A stretch of DNA of 64,000 bases from Brachybacterium paraconglomeratum (GCF_003994255.1 NZ_ML133854.1:146208-210207), one strand, 5' to 3'. Positions 1 through 10,300 are shown, numbered from the stretch's first letter. A program made the numbers and translations. The notes: generated by a model from the letters alone, not told the origin.

Positions 1-87
<87 letters not shown>

Positions 88-300
88 ACGCCAGTGGTCG
101 ACCATCCGCTCCCGGATCCCGGCGCGAGAACCCAGGCACCGGCTGCCGGTCCGGGCTCCGGCTCCCCCGTCCCGGTTCGCGGTGCCGTGCACCCGTGTCC
201 CGTGATCGGCCCGTGACGGTCCACCTCGAGCGACGGACCGATATGGACCCGGGCCGCGGGGCTCGAGCAGTCTCGTCCCACCACGACGAGAGGACGGGAC
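88..300. other. Intergenic region upstream of cynS
   Basis: This stretch holds no convincing gene. Its last part carries a purine-rich ribosome binding site (GAGAGGACGG) just before the cynS ATG. I see no confident -35/-10 pair and no terminator hairpin. Confidence 0.5.
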
Positions 301-768
301 ATGGACCTGATCGGGAAGCGCGACGCCGGGGAGCTCATCGACGCCAGGCGCCGCGCAAAGGGAATGAGCTGGACGGAGCTCGCCGAAGCCGCAGGTCTGC
401 CGGTGGTCTGGCTGACCTCGGCGGTGCTCGGGGCGCATCCGGCACCCGCGGCGGTCGCCGCGACGCTGCGCGAGCTGCTGGACCTCGACGAGCCCCTGGT
501 CGAGGCGCTCATCCGGCAGCCCTATCGCACGATCGACCCGGAGCTCCTCGCCGATCCCACCATCTACCGCTTCCAGGAGCTGATCCAGGTCTACGGGCCC
601 GCCCTCAAGGCGCTGATCCACGAGGAGTTCGGCGACGGCATCATGAGCGCGATCAACTGCTCGATCGATCTGCGCCGCGGTGCCCATCCCGGCGGGGATC
701 GGGTGGTGCTGACCATCGACGGGAAGTTCCTGCCCTACGACTGGGCGGCCAGCGAGGGCGAGGGCTGA
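301..768 (+). CDS. cynS: Cyanate hydratase (cyanase)
   Basis: Cyanase converts cyanate plus bicarbonate to ammonia and CO2 through carbamate, so cyanate can be detoxified or used as nitrogen. The 155-residue length matches the family (about 147-156). Residues 1-75 form the helical, HTH-like N-terminal domain (MSWTELAEAAGLP). The conserved C-terminal catalytic region is clear: YRFQELIQVYGPALKALIHE, with the catalytic Arg and Glu, then GDGIMSAINCS, with the catalytic Ser. The ATG is preceded by GAGAGGACGG. No carbonic anhydrase (cynT), cyanate transporter or LysR regulator lies beside it. The next gene, a CoA transferase, appears to have its own promoter, so cynS looks free-standing. Confidence 0.95.
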   Translation: MDLIGKRDAGELIDARRRAKGMSWTELAEAAGLPVVWLTSAVLGAHPAPAAVAATLRELLDLDEPLVEALIRQPYRTIDPELLADPTIYRFQELIQVYGPALKALIHEEFGDGIMSAINCSIDLRRGAHPGGDRVVLTIDGKFLPYDWAASEGEG

Positions 769-787
769 CGGGGCGGCGGGCGGAGGG

Positions 788-793
788 TAGCCT
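788..793 (+). promoter_or_regulatory. Candidate -10 for a leaderless mRNA
   Basis: The hexamer TAGCCT ends 7 nt before the GTG at 801, which puts the expected transcription start at the start codon. A GGAGG at 782 is 14 nt upstream and is the alternative signal. Confidence 0.4.
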
Positions 794-800
794 CCCGGGC

Positions 801-2063
801 GTGGACACCTCCTCCGCCCGCTGGTGGGCCTGTCCCCTCGACGTCGGGACGCTGGCGGCCGACGTCGTGGAGCGGGTCCGTGCCGCCGCCGCTGCTCTCT
901 CGCGCGTCCGCAACCTCGACCTCCGCCCTGCGACGAGCCCCGCGCTCGTCGTCGCCTCCTTCGCGGCACTCGAGCACCTGCGCGTCGACGGGGACGCCGT
1001 GGAGAGCTGGGCGGAGCTCTCCGGCTTCGCCCGCACCGCCGACGGATGGGTGCGCCTGCACGGTAACCATCCCCATCACGCCGCTGCGTTGCAGAAGCTC
1101 TACGGGATCAGGGACCGGGCCGGGCTCGAGCGTGCTCTCGCCGCACGGACTGGCTCGCAGGTCGAGCAGGAGGTCACCGCCGCCGGTGGGATCGCCGTGC
1201 GCGTGCTCGACCGTGCGCAGTGGCAGGAGCACCCCCAGGCGCGCGACCGCGCCAGGCACGGCTGGGTCGAGGTCGAGGATCGCGGCGCCCGGGAGCCGCC
1301 GACGCCTATCCGCCCCCGGCCCGAGCTCCTCGCGGGGGTGCGGGTGCTGGATCTGACCAGGGTGATCGCCGGCCCCACCTGCTCGCAGCTCCTCAGCTGC
1401 CTCGGCGCCGACGTGCTCCGCGTCGATCCGCCCCATCGACCGGAGATCCGCGAGCAGCATCTCTCGACGGGCATGGGCAAGCGGTCGACGCTCCTCGATC
1501 TGCGTGACGCGGTGCAGCGGGAGCGGGCGCTCTCCCTCGCCGCCGGGGCCGACGTGATCCTCACCGGGTACCGGCCCGGCGCGCTCGACCGGCACGGGTT
1601 CGGCACCGAGGACCTCGCCGCCCTCGCGCCCCAGGCCGTGATCGGTGCGCTCTCGGCCTGGGGCGAGGCCGGTCCCTGGGGCAGGCGGGCGGGCTTCGAC
1701 TCCATCGTGCAGGCCGCGACGGGCATCGCCGTCGCCTGCGGGACCTCCGAACGGCCCGGTGCGCTGCCCGTCCAGGCCCTCGACCATGCCACCGGGCACC
1801 TGCTCGCGGCCGCCGTGCTCGAGGCCCTCGCCGAAGGGCGTGCCCGCACGATCCGGGTGAGCCTGCTCGGCGCCGCGGAGGCGCTGCACTCCCTGCCCCG
1901 GTCCCCCGGCGGGGACGTCGCAGAGCACCCGGTGCCGACCGTCCGCGTGCGCTCGGGCGCACGGGAGCTGATCGCCGTGCCGCCGCCGCTGCTGATCGAC
2001 GGGCGCACGATCGAGCGAGACGTGCCCGAATACGCGGCGGCGGCCCCCGTCTGGCGGGACTGA
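801..2063 (+). CDS. Family III CoA transferase (CaiB/BaiF type)
   Basis: About 420 residues. It belongs to the CaiB/BaiF (formyl-CoA transferase) superfamily, which moves CoA between organic acids through an aspartyl-CoA thioester. The segment from about residue 175, GVRVLDLTRVIAGPTCSQLL, is the family N-terminal motif. GFDSIVQAATGIA and PVQALDHATGHLLAA follow, and the Asp in ALDHATG aligns with the catalytic Asp. The first ~170 residues are a divergent second lobe, as in double-length or circularly arranged actinobacterial members. GTG 801 was chosen because it directly follows cynS and has a -10-like hexamer at leaderless distance; longer in-frame starts would run back through cynS. Acid substrates cannot be read from the sequence. 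Confidence 0.8.
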   Translation: MDTSSARWWACPLDVGTLAADVVERVRAAAAALSRVRNLDLRPATSPALVVASFAALEHLRVDGDAVESWAELSGFARTADGWVRLHGNHPHHAAALQKLYGIRDRAGLERALAARTGSQVEQEVTAAGGIAVRVLDRAQWQEHPQARDRARHGWVEVEDRGAREPPTPIRPRPELLAGVRVLDLTRVIAGPTCSQLLSCLGADVLRVDPPHRPEIREQHLSTGMGKRSTLLDLRDAVQRERALSLAAGADVILTGYRPGALDRHGFGTEDLAALAPQAVIGALSAWGEAGPWGRRAGFDSIVQAATGIAVACGTSERPGALPVQALDHATGHLLAAAVLEALAEGRARTIRVSLLGAAEALHSLPRSPGGDVAEHPVPTVRVRSGARELIAVPPPLLIDGRTIERDVPEYAAAAPVWRD

Positions 2064-2113
2064 CCGGACCGCGAGACCCGCCCGGGCTCGGCGGGGCGCT
2101 CAGCGCCGGCCCG

Positions 2114-5100
2114 TCAGCTCAGCAGCTCGCGCAGGTCCTCGGCGGTGACGGCGGAGCGGAAGGCCTCCCCGCCGTCGGTGAGGGAGTCGAACAGCTCGGC
2201 CTTGCGGCGCTGCAGGGCGAGGACCTTCTCCTCGATCGTGTCCTCCGCGATCATGCGGTACACCATCACCTGGCGGTCCTGCCCGATCCGGTGAGCGCGG
2301 TCCACGGCCTGGTTCTCCGCCGCCGGGTTCCACCACGGGTCCAGCAGGAAGACGTAGTCCGCCTCGGTGAGGGTCAGGCCGAAGCCCCCCGCCTTCAGCG
2401 AGATCAGGAACACCGGCGCGTCCCCGTCGCGGAAGCCGCTGACGGCCGCATCGCGGTCCCGGGTCGAGCCGTCCAGGTGCGCGAAGTCGATCCCGCGCGC
2501 CGAGAGCTCCCCGGCGACCCGGTCCAGGTAGGTCGTGAACTGGCTGAACAGCAGCACCCGGTGCCCGTCGCCGATGACCTCCTCGAGCCGGTCGAAGAGC
2601 GCCTCGAGCTTGGAGCTCGGCACGTCCGCGTACTCCTCCGCGTCCACCAGCGAGGGGTCCAGCGCCAGCATCCGCAGCAGGGTCAGGGAGCGGAAGACGA
2701 TGAAGCGGGAGCGGTCCAGGTCCGTGTCGATCAGGCCCAGCACCTTCTTCCGCTCGCGCTGCAGCACCGAGTCGTAGACCGCGCGGTGCTCCGGCGACAG
2801 CGTCACCGTGAGCACCTCCTCGTGCTTCTCCGGCAGCTCCTTCGCGACGAGCTCCTTGGTGCGGCGCAGCAGGAAGGGGCGGATCCGACGGCGCAGCTGC
2901 TCCATCCGCTGCGGCGCCTCGCCGGTCGCGATCGGGAGCGTGAAGCGCTTGCGGAACCCGATCGCGGTGCCGAGCAGGCCCGGCGCGACCAGGTCGAGGA
3001 TCGCCCACAGGTCGTCCAGGGAGTTCTCCATCGGGGTGCCCGTGATCGCGAGGCGCATGCCGGCGCGCACCCGCTTCGCGGCCTGATGCGTGCGGGAGCG
3101 GCGGTTCTTCACGAACTGCGCCTCGTCCAGCACGAAGCCCTGGAAGCGGCGCGAGGCGAAGAGCTCCTCGTCCAGGCGCAGGACCGCATAGCTGGTCACC
3201 ACCAGGTCCACGCCCTCGAAATCCTCCTCGGCGGCGCCGCCGCGGGAGGCGGAGGTGCCCTCGAGCACCCGCACGCGCAGCCCCGGCGCGAAGCGCTCGG
3301 CCTCCCGACGCCACACCGGCAGCACCGAGGCGGGGGCGACGACGAGGAAGGGCGGGGCCGACGGGGACTGCTCGCGGGCATGGGCGATCAGGGCGAGTGT
3401 CTGCACCGTCTTGCCCAGGCCCATGTCGTCTGCGAGCACCCCGCCGAGGCCCTGGTCGAAGAGCATGGCCAGCCACGCGAAGCCCTCGCGCTGGTAGGGC
3501 CGCAGCTCCGCCTGCAGGCCGCGGGGCAGCGGCGGCGCGGGGCGGTGCTCGAGGGCGCGCAGCGGGTCGACGACCGCGGTCCACTCCGCGCTCGCCTCGG
3601 TCTGGTCGCCGATCTCGGCGAGCTCGTCCCACATGTCGACCTGGTACTTCGAGATCCGCTGGACCTCGGGCTCCCACTCGGCCAGGGCCTCGCCCTCGCG
3701 GATCAGCTCGCGCAGCGCGTCGAAGGCGGGGTGGTCCAGGGAGAAGTAGGTCCTGTCCGGCATCAGCAGCTTGTCCCGGCCGCGGACGAGCGCCACGAAC
3801 AGGCTCGGGAAGGGGATCTGCCGGCCCTCGACGGTGATGTCGAAGCCGAGGTCGAACCAGTCGTTCTTGCCGGGGGAGGCGTGCTGGGTGATCCGCACCT
3901 GCGGGGCTCCGTCGAGCTCGCGGTAGGCGTGGCGGGTGCCGGTGACCTCGACCTCCACGTGGTCCAGGGCGTCCAGCGCATCGAGCACGTGGGCGGTGAA
4001 CTCGGCGGTGTCCACGCCGGAGAGGAGCTGGGCGGCGTCGGTGGGCTGGTGGGGCCACAGGGTCATGGCCTCGGCGATCACCGCGTCCTCGTGGTCGGTG
4101 TCACGGTGCGCTCCCTGGCGCTGGTCGATCGGCAGGCGCCGGTCCGGGTCGTGGTAGCGCCAGGACCAGCGCAGGGCGAGCCGGTCCCCGTCGGCGTAGG
4201 CGGCCTCGAGGTGGAGGGCGGGCCGACGGGCCGCCGGCAGCGCGACGCTGCCGTCGAGGCTGGTCATGGGGCTCAGTGCGCGCAGCTTCGGGTAGGCGAC
4301 CTCGAGGAACGCCTCGCGGTCCGCGGCGGGGACGCGCAGCGGCTCCCGACGGTGCAGGAGGGTGCGCAGGTCGCGCGGCACCGCGGTGGGCAGCGGGGCG
4401 ATGCGGGCGGCGAGCAGCTGCTCGTCCGCGGGGAGCGCCTCGAGCACCCCGGCGCCGCCGAGCAGCCGGCCGTGCTCCGTCTCGAGGCCGTCGATCGCGA
4501 AGCGCGGGGCGACCTCGAGGGCGCCGGAGTCCTGCTCGGAGCGCAGGTCCAGGCCCGCCTCCCCGTCGCGCGCGAGGGAGATCGCGGCCAGGCCGCTGCC
4601 GGGCAGCAGTTCGACCCCCGCGTCCAGCGCATGGGCGAGAGCCTGCCACAGCAGGGGCGAGGTGATGGTGTTCAGCCACAGGTGGTCGACTGCGCCGGAG
4701 GTGTAGGAGCGCTCCACCGAGGCGGCCGCGAAGATCCTGGTCAGAGCCTCGCCCTGGGCGGGGTCGTACTCGCGGCCCGCGAGGCGGAACTCGAAGCTGC
4801 GCCAGGAGAGGTCGCCCTTGATCCACAGGCCCTTGCGTCCGCGGGTCACGGGGCGTAGGCCCAGCCAGAGATCGGCGCCGGCGGCGAGATGCGCAGGCGT
4901 GGCGACCTCGCGGTGGTGGCGGGAGGTGCCGGTGCCCGAGGCCGCCGCCTCGAGATCCACCCGCAGCGCGAGCGGCTTCGCGACGGTCCCGGACCGCGCG
5001 GAGGAGGCGCGGGAGCTCAGCAGGGGGCGCAGCACTGTGCGCCACTCCGCGGGAGGCTCCTCCCGCGCGGCGCGGACGGCGAGGTCGTTGGTCCGGTACA

Positions 5101-5425
5101 GCAGCGCGCCGACGTGCAGGCACGCCTCGCCCACCGGGCAGTCGCAGCGCGAGGAGAGCGGTCGCCACAGCCCGCCAGGCCCCGGGGTCTGGAAGCGGCG
5201 GGAGACGGCGTCCTCCTCGTACTCGGTCAGGACCGCCTCGGTGTGATGCCGGGCGCCGTCGGGGTCCGTGACCTGGGCCGACAGGGTCGAGCTCGCCTCG
5301 TCCCAGTCCACCGTGCCCACGCTCCCGCCGCGCGCGGCGGCGAGGCTCCTGCCCGCCGTGCGATCGCCCACGTGGTGGCTGATCGCGGAGGGCAGCAGTC
5401 GAGGGAGCAGGACCGTTCGGGACAT
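2114..5425 (-). CDS. SNF2-family helicase with SWIM zinc finger
   Basis: 1103 residues. The N-terminal SWIM zinc finger is complete (C94, C96, C102 and H104 in CDCPVGEACLH), followed by a long family-specific middle region. The helicase core has motif I MGLGKT at about 668-673, a DEAQ box near 767 (VLDEAQFVKN), ITGTPMEN (motif III), and a C-terminal lobe with LLFSQF, HLDGSTRDRD, LKAGGFGLTL and DPWWNPAAENQAVDRAHRIGQ. This is the arrangement of bacterial HepA-like ATPases, which translocate on duplex DNA; cellular targets are not established. The stop lies 50 nt from the convergent CoA-transferase stop, and no hairpin is evident between them. Confidence 0.93.
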   Translation of the reverse strand: MSRTVLLPRLLPSAISHHVGDRTAGRSLAAARGGSVGTVDWDEASSTLSAQVTDPDGARHHTEAVLTEYEEDAVSRRFQTPGPGGLWRPLSSRCDCPVGEACLHVGALLYRTNDLAVRAAREEPPAEWRTVLRPLLSSRASSARSGTVAKPLALRVDLEAAASGTGTSRHHREVATPAHLAAGADLWLGLRPVTRGRKGLWIKGDLSWRSFEFRLAGREYDPAQGEALTRIFAAASVERSYTSGAVDHLWLNTITSPLLWQALAHALDAGVELLPGSGLAAISLARDGEAGLDLRSEQDSGALEVAPRFAIDGLETEHGRLLGGAGVLEALPADEQLLAARIAPLPTAVPRDLRTLLHRREPLRVPAADREAFLEVAYPKLRALSPMTSLDGSVALPAARRPALHLEAAYADGDRLALRWSWRYHDPDRRLPIDQRQGAHRDTDHEDAVIAEAMTLWPHQPTDAAQLLSGVDTAEFTAHVLDALDALDHVEVEVTGTRHAYRELDGAPQVRITQHASPGKNDWFDLGFDITVEGRQIPFPSLFVALVRGRDKLLMPDRTYFSLDHPAFDALRELIREGEALAEWEPEVQRISKYQVDMWDELAEIGDQTEASAEWTAVVDPLRALEHRPAPPLPRGLQAELRPYQREGFAWLAMLFDQGLGGVLADDMGLGKTVQTLALIAHAREQSPSAPPFLVVAPASVLPVWRREAERFAPGLRVRVLEGTSASRGGAAEEDFEGVDLVVTSYAVLRLDEELFASRRFQGFVLDEAQFVKNRRSRTHQAAKRVRAGMRLAITGTPMENSLDDLWAILDLVAPGLLGTAIGFRKRFTLPIATGEAPQRMEQLRRRIRPFLLRRTKELVAKELPEKHEEVLTVTLSPEHRAVYDSVLQRERKKVLGLIDTDLDRSRFIVFRSLTLLRMLALDPSLVDAEEYADVPSSKLEALFDRLEEVIGDGHRVLLFSQFTTYLDRVAGELSARGIDFAHLDGSTRDRDAAVSGFRDGDAPVFLISLKAGGFGLTLTEADYVFLLDPWWNPAAENQAVDRAHRIGQDRQVMVYRMIAEDTIEEKVLALQRRKAELFDSLTDGGEAFRSAVTAEDLRELLS

Positions 5426-5599
5426 CCCGCCAACGTAACCCGCGCCGCACCCCGCGCACGAGGGATCTCACCGGAATCACGACCCTCAGCGGGTAGTCTC
5501 ACAGCGTCCTCCCGGTCGCCGCGGCATCGACGAGCCCGTCGGCCCCGTCGATCCCGACCCGGGAGCAGCACCACCCCCGATACTTCCTAGGAGACCCCC

Positions 5600-6946
5600 G
5601 TGGCACGACTCTTCGGCACCGACGGAGTGCGCGGACGCGCCAATGACGACATCACCGCGGAGCTCGCGGTCGAGCTGTCCGTGGGCGCGGCGCACGTGCT
5701 CGGCACCCTCGGCGCCTTCGGCGGCACCCGCCCCCGCGCGATCGTCGCCCGCGACACGCGTCCCTCAGGGCACTTCCTCGCCGCCGCGGTCAGCGCCGGC
5801 CTCGCCTCCGCGGGCGTGGATGTGCTCGACGCCGAGGTGCTGCCTACGCCGGGCCTCGCCTATCTCGTGCAGTCCACGGGCGCGGACCTCGGCGTGATGA
5901 TCTCCGCCTCCCACAACCCCGCGCCCGACAACGGCATCAAGTTCTTCGCCCGCGGCGGCACCAAGCTGCCCGACGAGGTCGAGGACGCGATCGAGGCCCG
6001 CCTCGGGGAGCAGTGGGAGCGCCCGCAGGGCACCGGCGTCGGCACCATCACCCGCTACGAGGGCGCGATCGAGGAGTACGTGACCCACCTCGCCTCGACC
6101 CTGGACCGCTCCCTCGAAGGCCTCACCGTCGTCGCCGACTGCGCCAACGGCGCCGCCGCGATCTCCGGCCCCGAGGCGCTGCGCCGCGCCGGCGCGACCG
6201 TGCACGTGATCGGCGACTGCTCCGACGGCGGGCTGATCAACGACGGCGTCGGCTCCACCCACCTCGAGCCGCTGCAGGCCGCGGTGCGCGAGCACGGCGC
6301 CGACATCGGCGTGGCCTTCGACGGCGACGCCGACCGCTGCCTCGCCGTCGATGCGGCGGGCGAGATCATCGACGGCGACCAGATCATGGCGATCCTGGCC
6401 CTGGACCTCAAGGAGCGCGGCAAGCTCCACGAGGACACCCTGGTCGTCACGGTGATGAGCAACCTCGGCCTCAAGCTCGCCATGAAGGAGCACGGGATCG
6501 TGCTGGGGCAGACCGCCGTCGGCGACCGCTACGTGCTCGAGGAGATGAACCTCGGCGGCTTCTCCATCGGCGGCGAGCAGTCCGGCCACGTGATCATCGC
6601 CGAGCACGCCACCACCGGCGACGGCGAGCTCACCGCCCTCCACCTGCTGCAGCGCATCGCCGAGACCGGCCGCACCGCCGCTGAGCTCAAGTCCGTGATG
6701 ACCCGCATGCCGCAGGCGCTGATCAACGTCAAGGACGTCGACAAGGCCAAGGCCACCATCGACCGCGGTGTCGGTGACGCGATCGCGGCGGCGGAGGAGG
6801 AGCTCGGGGAGACCGGCCGGGTGCTGCTGCGCCCCTCCGGCACCGAGCCCGTCGTGCGCGTGATGGTCGAGGCCCCCACCGACGAGCAGGCCACCGCCGT
6901 GGCCGAGCGCCTCGCCGTCGTGGTCCGCGAGCGCGTCGGGCTCTGA
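5600..6946 (+). CDS. glmM: Phosphoglucosamine mutase
   Basis: This enzyme interconverts glucosamine-6-phosphate and glucosamine-1-phosphate for UDP-GlcNAc and peptidoglycan synthesis. 448 residues, normal for GlmM. The four signature loops are intact: the phosphoserine loop ISASHNP with Ser104, the metal loop DGDADRC, the sugar loop GGEQSGH and the phosphate loop [12 protein letters not shown]. The GTG start sits behind AGGAGA, and TAGTCT at 5494-5499 is a plausible -10. glmS, which makes its substrate, lies 1.4 kb downstream with coaA between them on the other strand, the usual actinobacterial glmM-coaA-glmS neighbourhood. Confidence 0.97.
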   Translation: MARLFGTDGVRGRANDDITAELAVELSVGAAHVLGTLGAFGGTRPRAIVARDTRPSGHFLAAAVSAGLASAGVDVLDAEVLPTPGLAYLVQSTGADLGVMISASHNPAPDNGIKFFARGGTKLPDEVEDAIEARLGEQWERPQGTGVGTITRYEGAIEEYVTHLASTLDRSLEGLTVVADCANGAAAISGPEALRRAGATVHVIGDCSDGGLINDGVGSTHLEPLQAAVREHGADIGVAFDGDADRCLAVDAAGEIIDGDQIMAILALDLKERGKLHEDTLVVTVMSNLGLKLAMKEHGIVLGQTAVGDRYVLEEMNLGGFSIGGEQSGHVIIAEHATTGDGELTALHLLQRIAETGRTAAELKSVMTRMPQALINVKDVDKAKATIDRGVGDAIAAAEEELGETGRVLLRPSGTEPVVRVMVEAPTDEQATAVAERLAVVVRERVGL

Positions 6947-7079
6947 GCCGGGCCCGGTCTCCCGCGGCACGCCCATCGAGATCACCGTTCTCCGGCCCCG
7001 GTGCCGGGTTTCGGTGTTCTCGGTGGGCGTGTCCGTGACCGAGGGCCGGGAGCGTGCATGGGGAGGGGGAGCCCGGGGC

Positions 7080-8036
7080 TCAGACCTTCCGCAGCAGCAC
7101 CGAGTGGACCCGGTGCTGGCCGTCCTTGCGCAGCACGAGGTCGGCGCGGCCGCGGGTGGGGATCACGTTCTCGGCGAGGTTCGGGCCGTTGATCGAGCCC
7201 CAGATCCGCTGGCCGGTCGCCGCGGCCTCCTCGTCGGTGAGGTCGGCGTAGCGGCGGAAGTAGGAGCGCGGGTCGGAGAACGCGGTGCGGCGCAGCGCGA
7301 GGAAGCGATCCACGTACCAGCGCTGGACGTCCTCGGCCCGCGCGTCGACGTAGACGGAGAAGTCGAAGAAGTCCGAGACGGCCATGCCGAGCCGTCCGTC
7401 GCGGCGGGGCCGGGCGGGCTGGAGCACGTTGAGGCCCTCGACGATGAGCACGTCCGGCTGCTCCACCACGACCTTCTCGTCCTCGAGGATGTCGTAGGTC
7501 AGGTGGGAGTAGACCGGCGCCTCGACCCGCTCCTGTCCGGCCTTCACGTCCGCCACGAAGCGCAGCAGACGGCGCCGGTCGTAGCTCTCCGGGAAGCCCT
7601 TGCGCTGCATGATCCCGCGCGACTCGAGCACGCGGTTGGGGTACAGGAAGCCGTCGGTGGTCACGAGCTGCACGCGCGGGGTCTCGGGCCAGCGGGCCAT
7701 GAGCTCGCGCAGCAGGCGGGCGGTGGTCGACTTGCCGACGGCCACCGAGCCGGCCACGCCGATGATGTACGGGGTGCGCTGCTGGCGCTGGTCCAGGAAC
7801 TCCTCCCGCGCCCGGCGCAGCGACTGCGCGGCCGCGACCTGGATGTTCAGCAGGCGCGAGATGGGGCGGTAGACGGCGTCGACCTCGGAGAGGTCCACCC
7901 GGTCGCCGAGGCCCCGCAGGCGGTCCACGTCCTCCTCGCTCAGCGGCAGCGGGGTCTGCTGGGAGAGCCGGGCCCAGTCCTCCCGGAGGATCTCCTCGAA
8001 CGGGGTGACCGTGGCGTGCGCCGATGCTGCCTTCAT
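7080..8036 (-). CDS. coaA: Type I pantothenate kinase
   Basis: CoaA phosphorylates pantothenate, the first and regulated step of CoA synthesis. 318 residues, typical of the bacterial type I (P-loop) enzyme. The Walker A is [12 protein letters not shown] (about 93-104), followed by [30 protein letters not shown] and [11 protein letters not shown], then YFRRYADL and [13 protein letters not shown] near the C terminus. I chose ATG 8036, which follows a GGAAGA element. An open frame continues 67 codons upstream but has Arg/Gly-rich composition unlike the family. The gene is divergent from glmS. Confidence 0.96.
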   Translation of the reverse strand: MKAASAHATVTPFEEILREDWARLSQQTPLPLSEEDVDRLRGLGDRVDLSEVDAVYRPISRLLNIQVAAAQSLRRAREEFLDQRQQRTPYIIGVAGSVAVGKSTTARLLRELMARWPETPRVQLVTTDGFLYPNRVLESRGIMQRKGFPESYDRRRLLRFVADVKAGQERVEAPVYSHLTYDILEDEKVVVEQPDVLIVEGLNVLQPARPRRDGRLGMAVSDFFDFSVYVDARAEDVQRWYVDRFLALRRTAFSDPRSYFRRYADLTDEEAAATGQRIWGSINGPNLAENVIPTRGRADLVLRKDGQHRVHSVLLRKV

Positions 8037-8328
8037 GCGGGAGATTCTTCCAGCATTCCGGCGCCGTGCCGTGCAGCGGTGCGTCGACGCACCGGTCGGA
8101 GCCGCTCGCGGCCCTCGGCCCGGCGCGTCCCGGCACCCTGCCCGGCCGCGTCCGACGGCACGACCGGAGGCAGGGGACGCGGTGGTGCGACCAGCGCGCC
8201 CGGGCCCGTCTGCGCATTTCTGATCGGTCCCGTGCACGCTCGGCCACGCCTGCGCGGCGAGGGGCCGCGAGGTGAGGAACGACTCGCTCGGATCCTGCGT
8301 GCGCGGCGTCGTGCGGGACGCGGAAAGC

Positions 8329-8334
8329 TACGGT
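8329..8334 (+). promoter_or_regulatory. Candidate -10 for leaderless glmS mRNA
   Basis: TACGGT is followed by 7 nt and then the ATG at 8342. This supports 8342 as start, as does the requirement for Cys immediately after the initiator Met. No glmS ribozyme is apparent upstream. Confidence 0.45.
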
Positions 8335-8341
8335 GAGCGGC

Positions 8342-10210
8342 ATGTGTGGAATCGTCGGATACGCAGGCCCCCGCGCCGCAGCACCCTCCTCCCGTCCCGT
8401 GGACGTGGCCCTCCAGGGCCTCGCCCGCCTCGAGTACCGCGGCTACGACTCCGCGGGCGTCGCCGTCCTGGACGACGGCGCCGTGCGCGTGACCAAGCGC
8501 GCCGGCAAGCTCGTGAACCTCCGCGAGGCGCTCGAGGGCTCCTCGGAGTCCACCGGGCACGTCGCCATCGCGCACACTCGCTGGGCCACCCACGGCGGCC
8601 CCACGGACGGCAACGCCCACCCCCACCTCGGCGGCCGCGACGGCGAGCTCGCCCTGGTCCACAACGGCATCATCGAGAACTTCGCCGCGCTGCGCGCCGA
8701 GCTCGAGGCCGACGGCTTCACCTTCTCCTCCGAGACCGACTCCGAGGCCGCCGCGCACCTGGTCGCCCGCGAGATGGAGGTCGCCGGAGACCTCACCGAG
8801 GCGATGCGCCGCACCGCCGCGAACCTCGAGGGCGCCTTCACGCTCCTGGCCGTCCACCGCGACGCGCCGGACGTCGTCGTCGCCGCCCGCCGCAACTCCC
8901 CGCTGGTCGTCGGCCTCGGTGAGGGCGAGAACTTCCTCGGCTCCGACGTCGCCGCCTTCGTCGACTCCACCAAGGAGGCGCTCGAGATCGGCCAGGACCA
9001 GGTCGTCACTGTCTCCGCCGACTCGGTCGCGATCGTCGACTTCGACGGCAACGAGGTCACCGATGCCAAGCGCTACACCATCGAGTGGGACGCCGCGGCC
9101 GCGCAGAAGGGCGGCTACGACTCCTTCATGGCCAAGGAGATCCACGAGCAGGCCGATGCCGTCGCCGACACCCTCCGCGGCCGCCTCGAGAACGGCACCC
9201 TCCAGCTCGACGACATGGAGATCGACCCCTCGGTGCTGCGCAGCATCGACAAGATCGTCGTGATCGCCTGCGGCACCGCCGCGAACGCCGGCGCCGTCGC
9301 GAAGTACGCGATCGAGCACTGGTGCCGCATCCCCACCGAGGTCGAGCTCGCTCACGAGTTCCGCTACCGCGACCCGGTCGTCACCGAGAAGACCCTGGTC
9401 GTCGCGATCTCCCAGTCCGGCGAGACGATGGACACCCTGATGGCGGTGCGCCACGCCCGCGAGCAGGGCGCGAAGGTGATCGCGCTGTGCAACACCCGCG
9501 GCTCCACCATCCCGCGCGAGTCCGACGCGGCGCTGTACCTGCACGTCGGCCCCGAGATCGCGGTCGCCTCCACCAAGGCGTACCTCGGCCAGATCGTCGC
9601 CAGCTACCTGCTGGGCCTGTTCCTCGCCCAGGTGCGCGGCAACCTCTTCCCCGACGAGATCGCGGCGCTGATGGAGGACCTCGAGCAGATCCCCGCCCAG
9701 ATCCAGCAGGTCCTGGACAGCTCCGCGAAGGTCGAGCAGCTCGCGAAGGACATGAAGGACGTCACCAGCGTGCTGTTCCTGGGCCGTCACGTCGGCTACC
9801 CGACGGCGATGGAGGGCGCGCTCAAGCTCAAGGAGATCGCCTACATCCACGCCGAGGGCTTCGCCGCCGGCGAGCTCAAGCACGGCCCGATCGCCCTGGT
9901 CGAGGAGGGGCAGCCGGTGTTCGTCATCGTGCCCTCCCCGCGCGGCCGCCACTCCCTGCACTCCAAGGTCGTCTCCAACATCCAGGAGGTGCGCGCCCGC
10001 GGCGCCCGCACCCTGGTGATCGCCGAGGAGGGCGACGACGCGGTGCTGCCCTACGCCGACGAGGTGATCCGCGTGCCCGCCACCCGCACCCTCTTCGCGG
10101 CGCTGCTGACCGTGATCCCGCTGCAGATCTTCTCCTGCGAGCTCGCGACCGCGAAGGGCCTGGACGTGGACCAGCCCCGCAACCTCGCGAAGTCCGTCAC
10201 CGTCGAGTGA
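8342..10210 (+). CDS. glmS: Glutamine--fructose-6-phosphate aminotransferase (isomerizing)
   Basis: GlmS makes glucosamine-6-phosphate from fructose-6-phosphate and glutamine, the entry step to amino-sugar and cell-wall synthesis. 622 residues. The N-terminal Ntn glutaminase begins MCGIVGYAG, so Cys2 becomes the nucleophile after Met removal; it includes LEYRGYDSAG and HTRWATHG. Two SIS isomerase domains follow (CGTAANAG, AISQSGETMDT, EGALKLKEIAYIHAEGFAAGELKHGPIAL). The C terminus is the conserved AKSVTVE. A GTG three codons earlier (8333) would displace the catalytic Cys and was rejected. Confidence 0.97.
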   Translation: MCGIVGYAGPRAAAPSSRPVDVALQGLARLEYRGYDSAGVAVLDDGAVRVTKRAGKLVNLREALEGSSESTGHVAIAHTRWATHGGPTDGNAHPHLGGRDGELALVHNGIIENFAALRAELEADGFTFSSETDSEAAAHLVAREMEVAGDLTEAMRRTAANLEGAFTLLAVHRDAPDVVVAARRNSPLVVGLGEGENFLGSDVAAFVDSTKEALEIGQDQVVTVSADSVAIVDFDGNEVTDAKRYTIEWDAAAAQKGGYDSFMAKEIHEQADAVADTLRGRLENGTLQLDDMEIDPSVLRSIDKIVVIACGTAANAGAVAKYAIEHWCRIPTEVELAHEFRYRDPVVTEKTLVVAISQSGETMDTLMAVRHAREQGAKVIALCNTRGSTIPRESDAALYLHVGPEIAVASTKAYLGQIVASYLLGLFLAQVRGNLFPDEIAALMEDLEQIPAQIQQVLDSSAKVEQLAKDMKDVTSVLFLGRHVGYPTAMEGALKLKEIAYIHAEGFAAGELKHGPIALVEEGQPVFVIVPSPRGRHSLHSKVVSNIQEVRARGARTLVIAEEGDDAVLPYADEVIRVPATRTLFAALLTVIPLQIFSCELATAKGLDVDQPRNLAKSVTVE

Positions 10211-10288
10211 CCCGCCCCGTCGGGTGAGGAGCCCGCCGGGACCCCGCGCCCGATCGACCTCCTCGCCCCGCGAGGCGGCCGGTGGTGT

Positions 10289-10294
10289 GATACT
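10289..10294 (+). promoter_or_regulatory. Candidate extended -10 for leaderless acpS
   Basis: GATACT, with a TG two bases before it (TGTGATACT), lies 6 nt before the GTG at 10301. No Shine-Dalgarno sequence is present in the gap. Confidence 0.4.
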
Positions 10295-10300
10295 GCCCCC

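Noticed and set aside
2291..4858. Long plus-strand open frame opposite the SNF2 helicase
   Set aside because: High-GC shadow frame: low-complexity Arg/Gly/Val protein without motifs, while the minus frame has complete helicase motifs.
6945..6961. Terminator after glmM
   Set aside because: GAGCCGGGCCCGGTCTC is an imperfect palindrome without a loop; not convincing.
8238..8341. glmS ribozyme
   Set aside because: Only ~100 nt precede glmS, a -10 lies at leaderless distance, and no ribozyme fold is recognisable.
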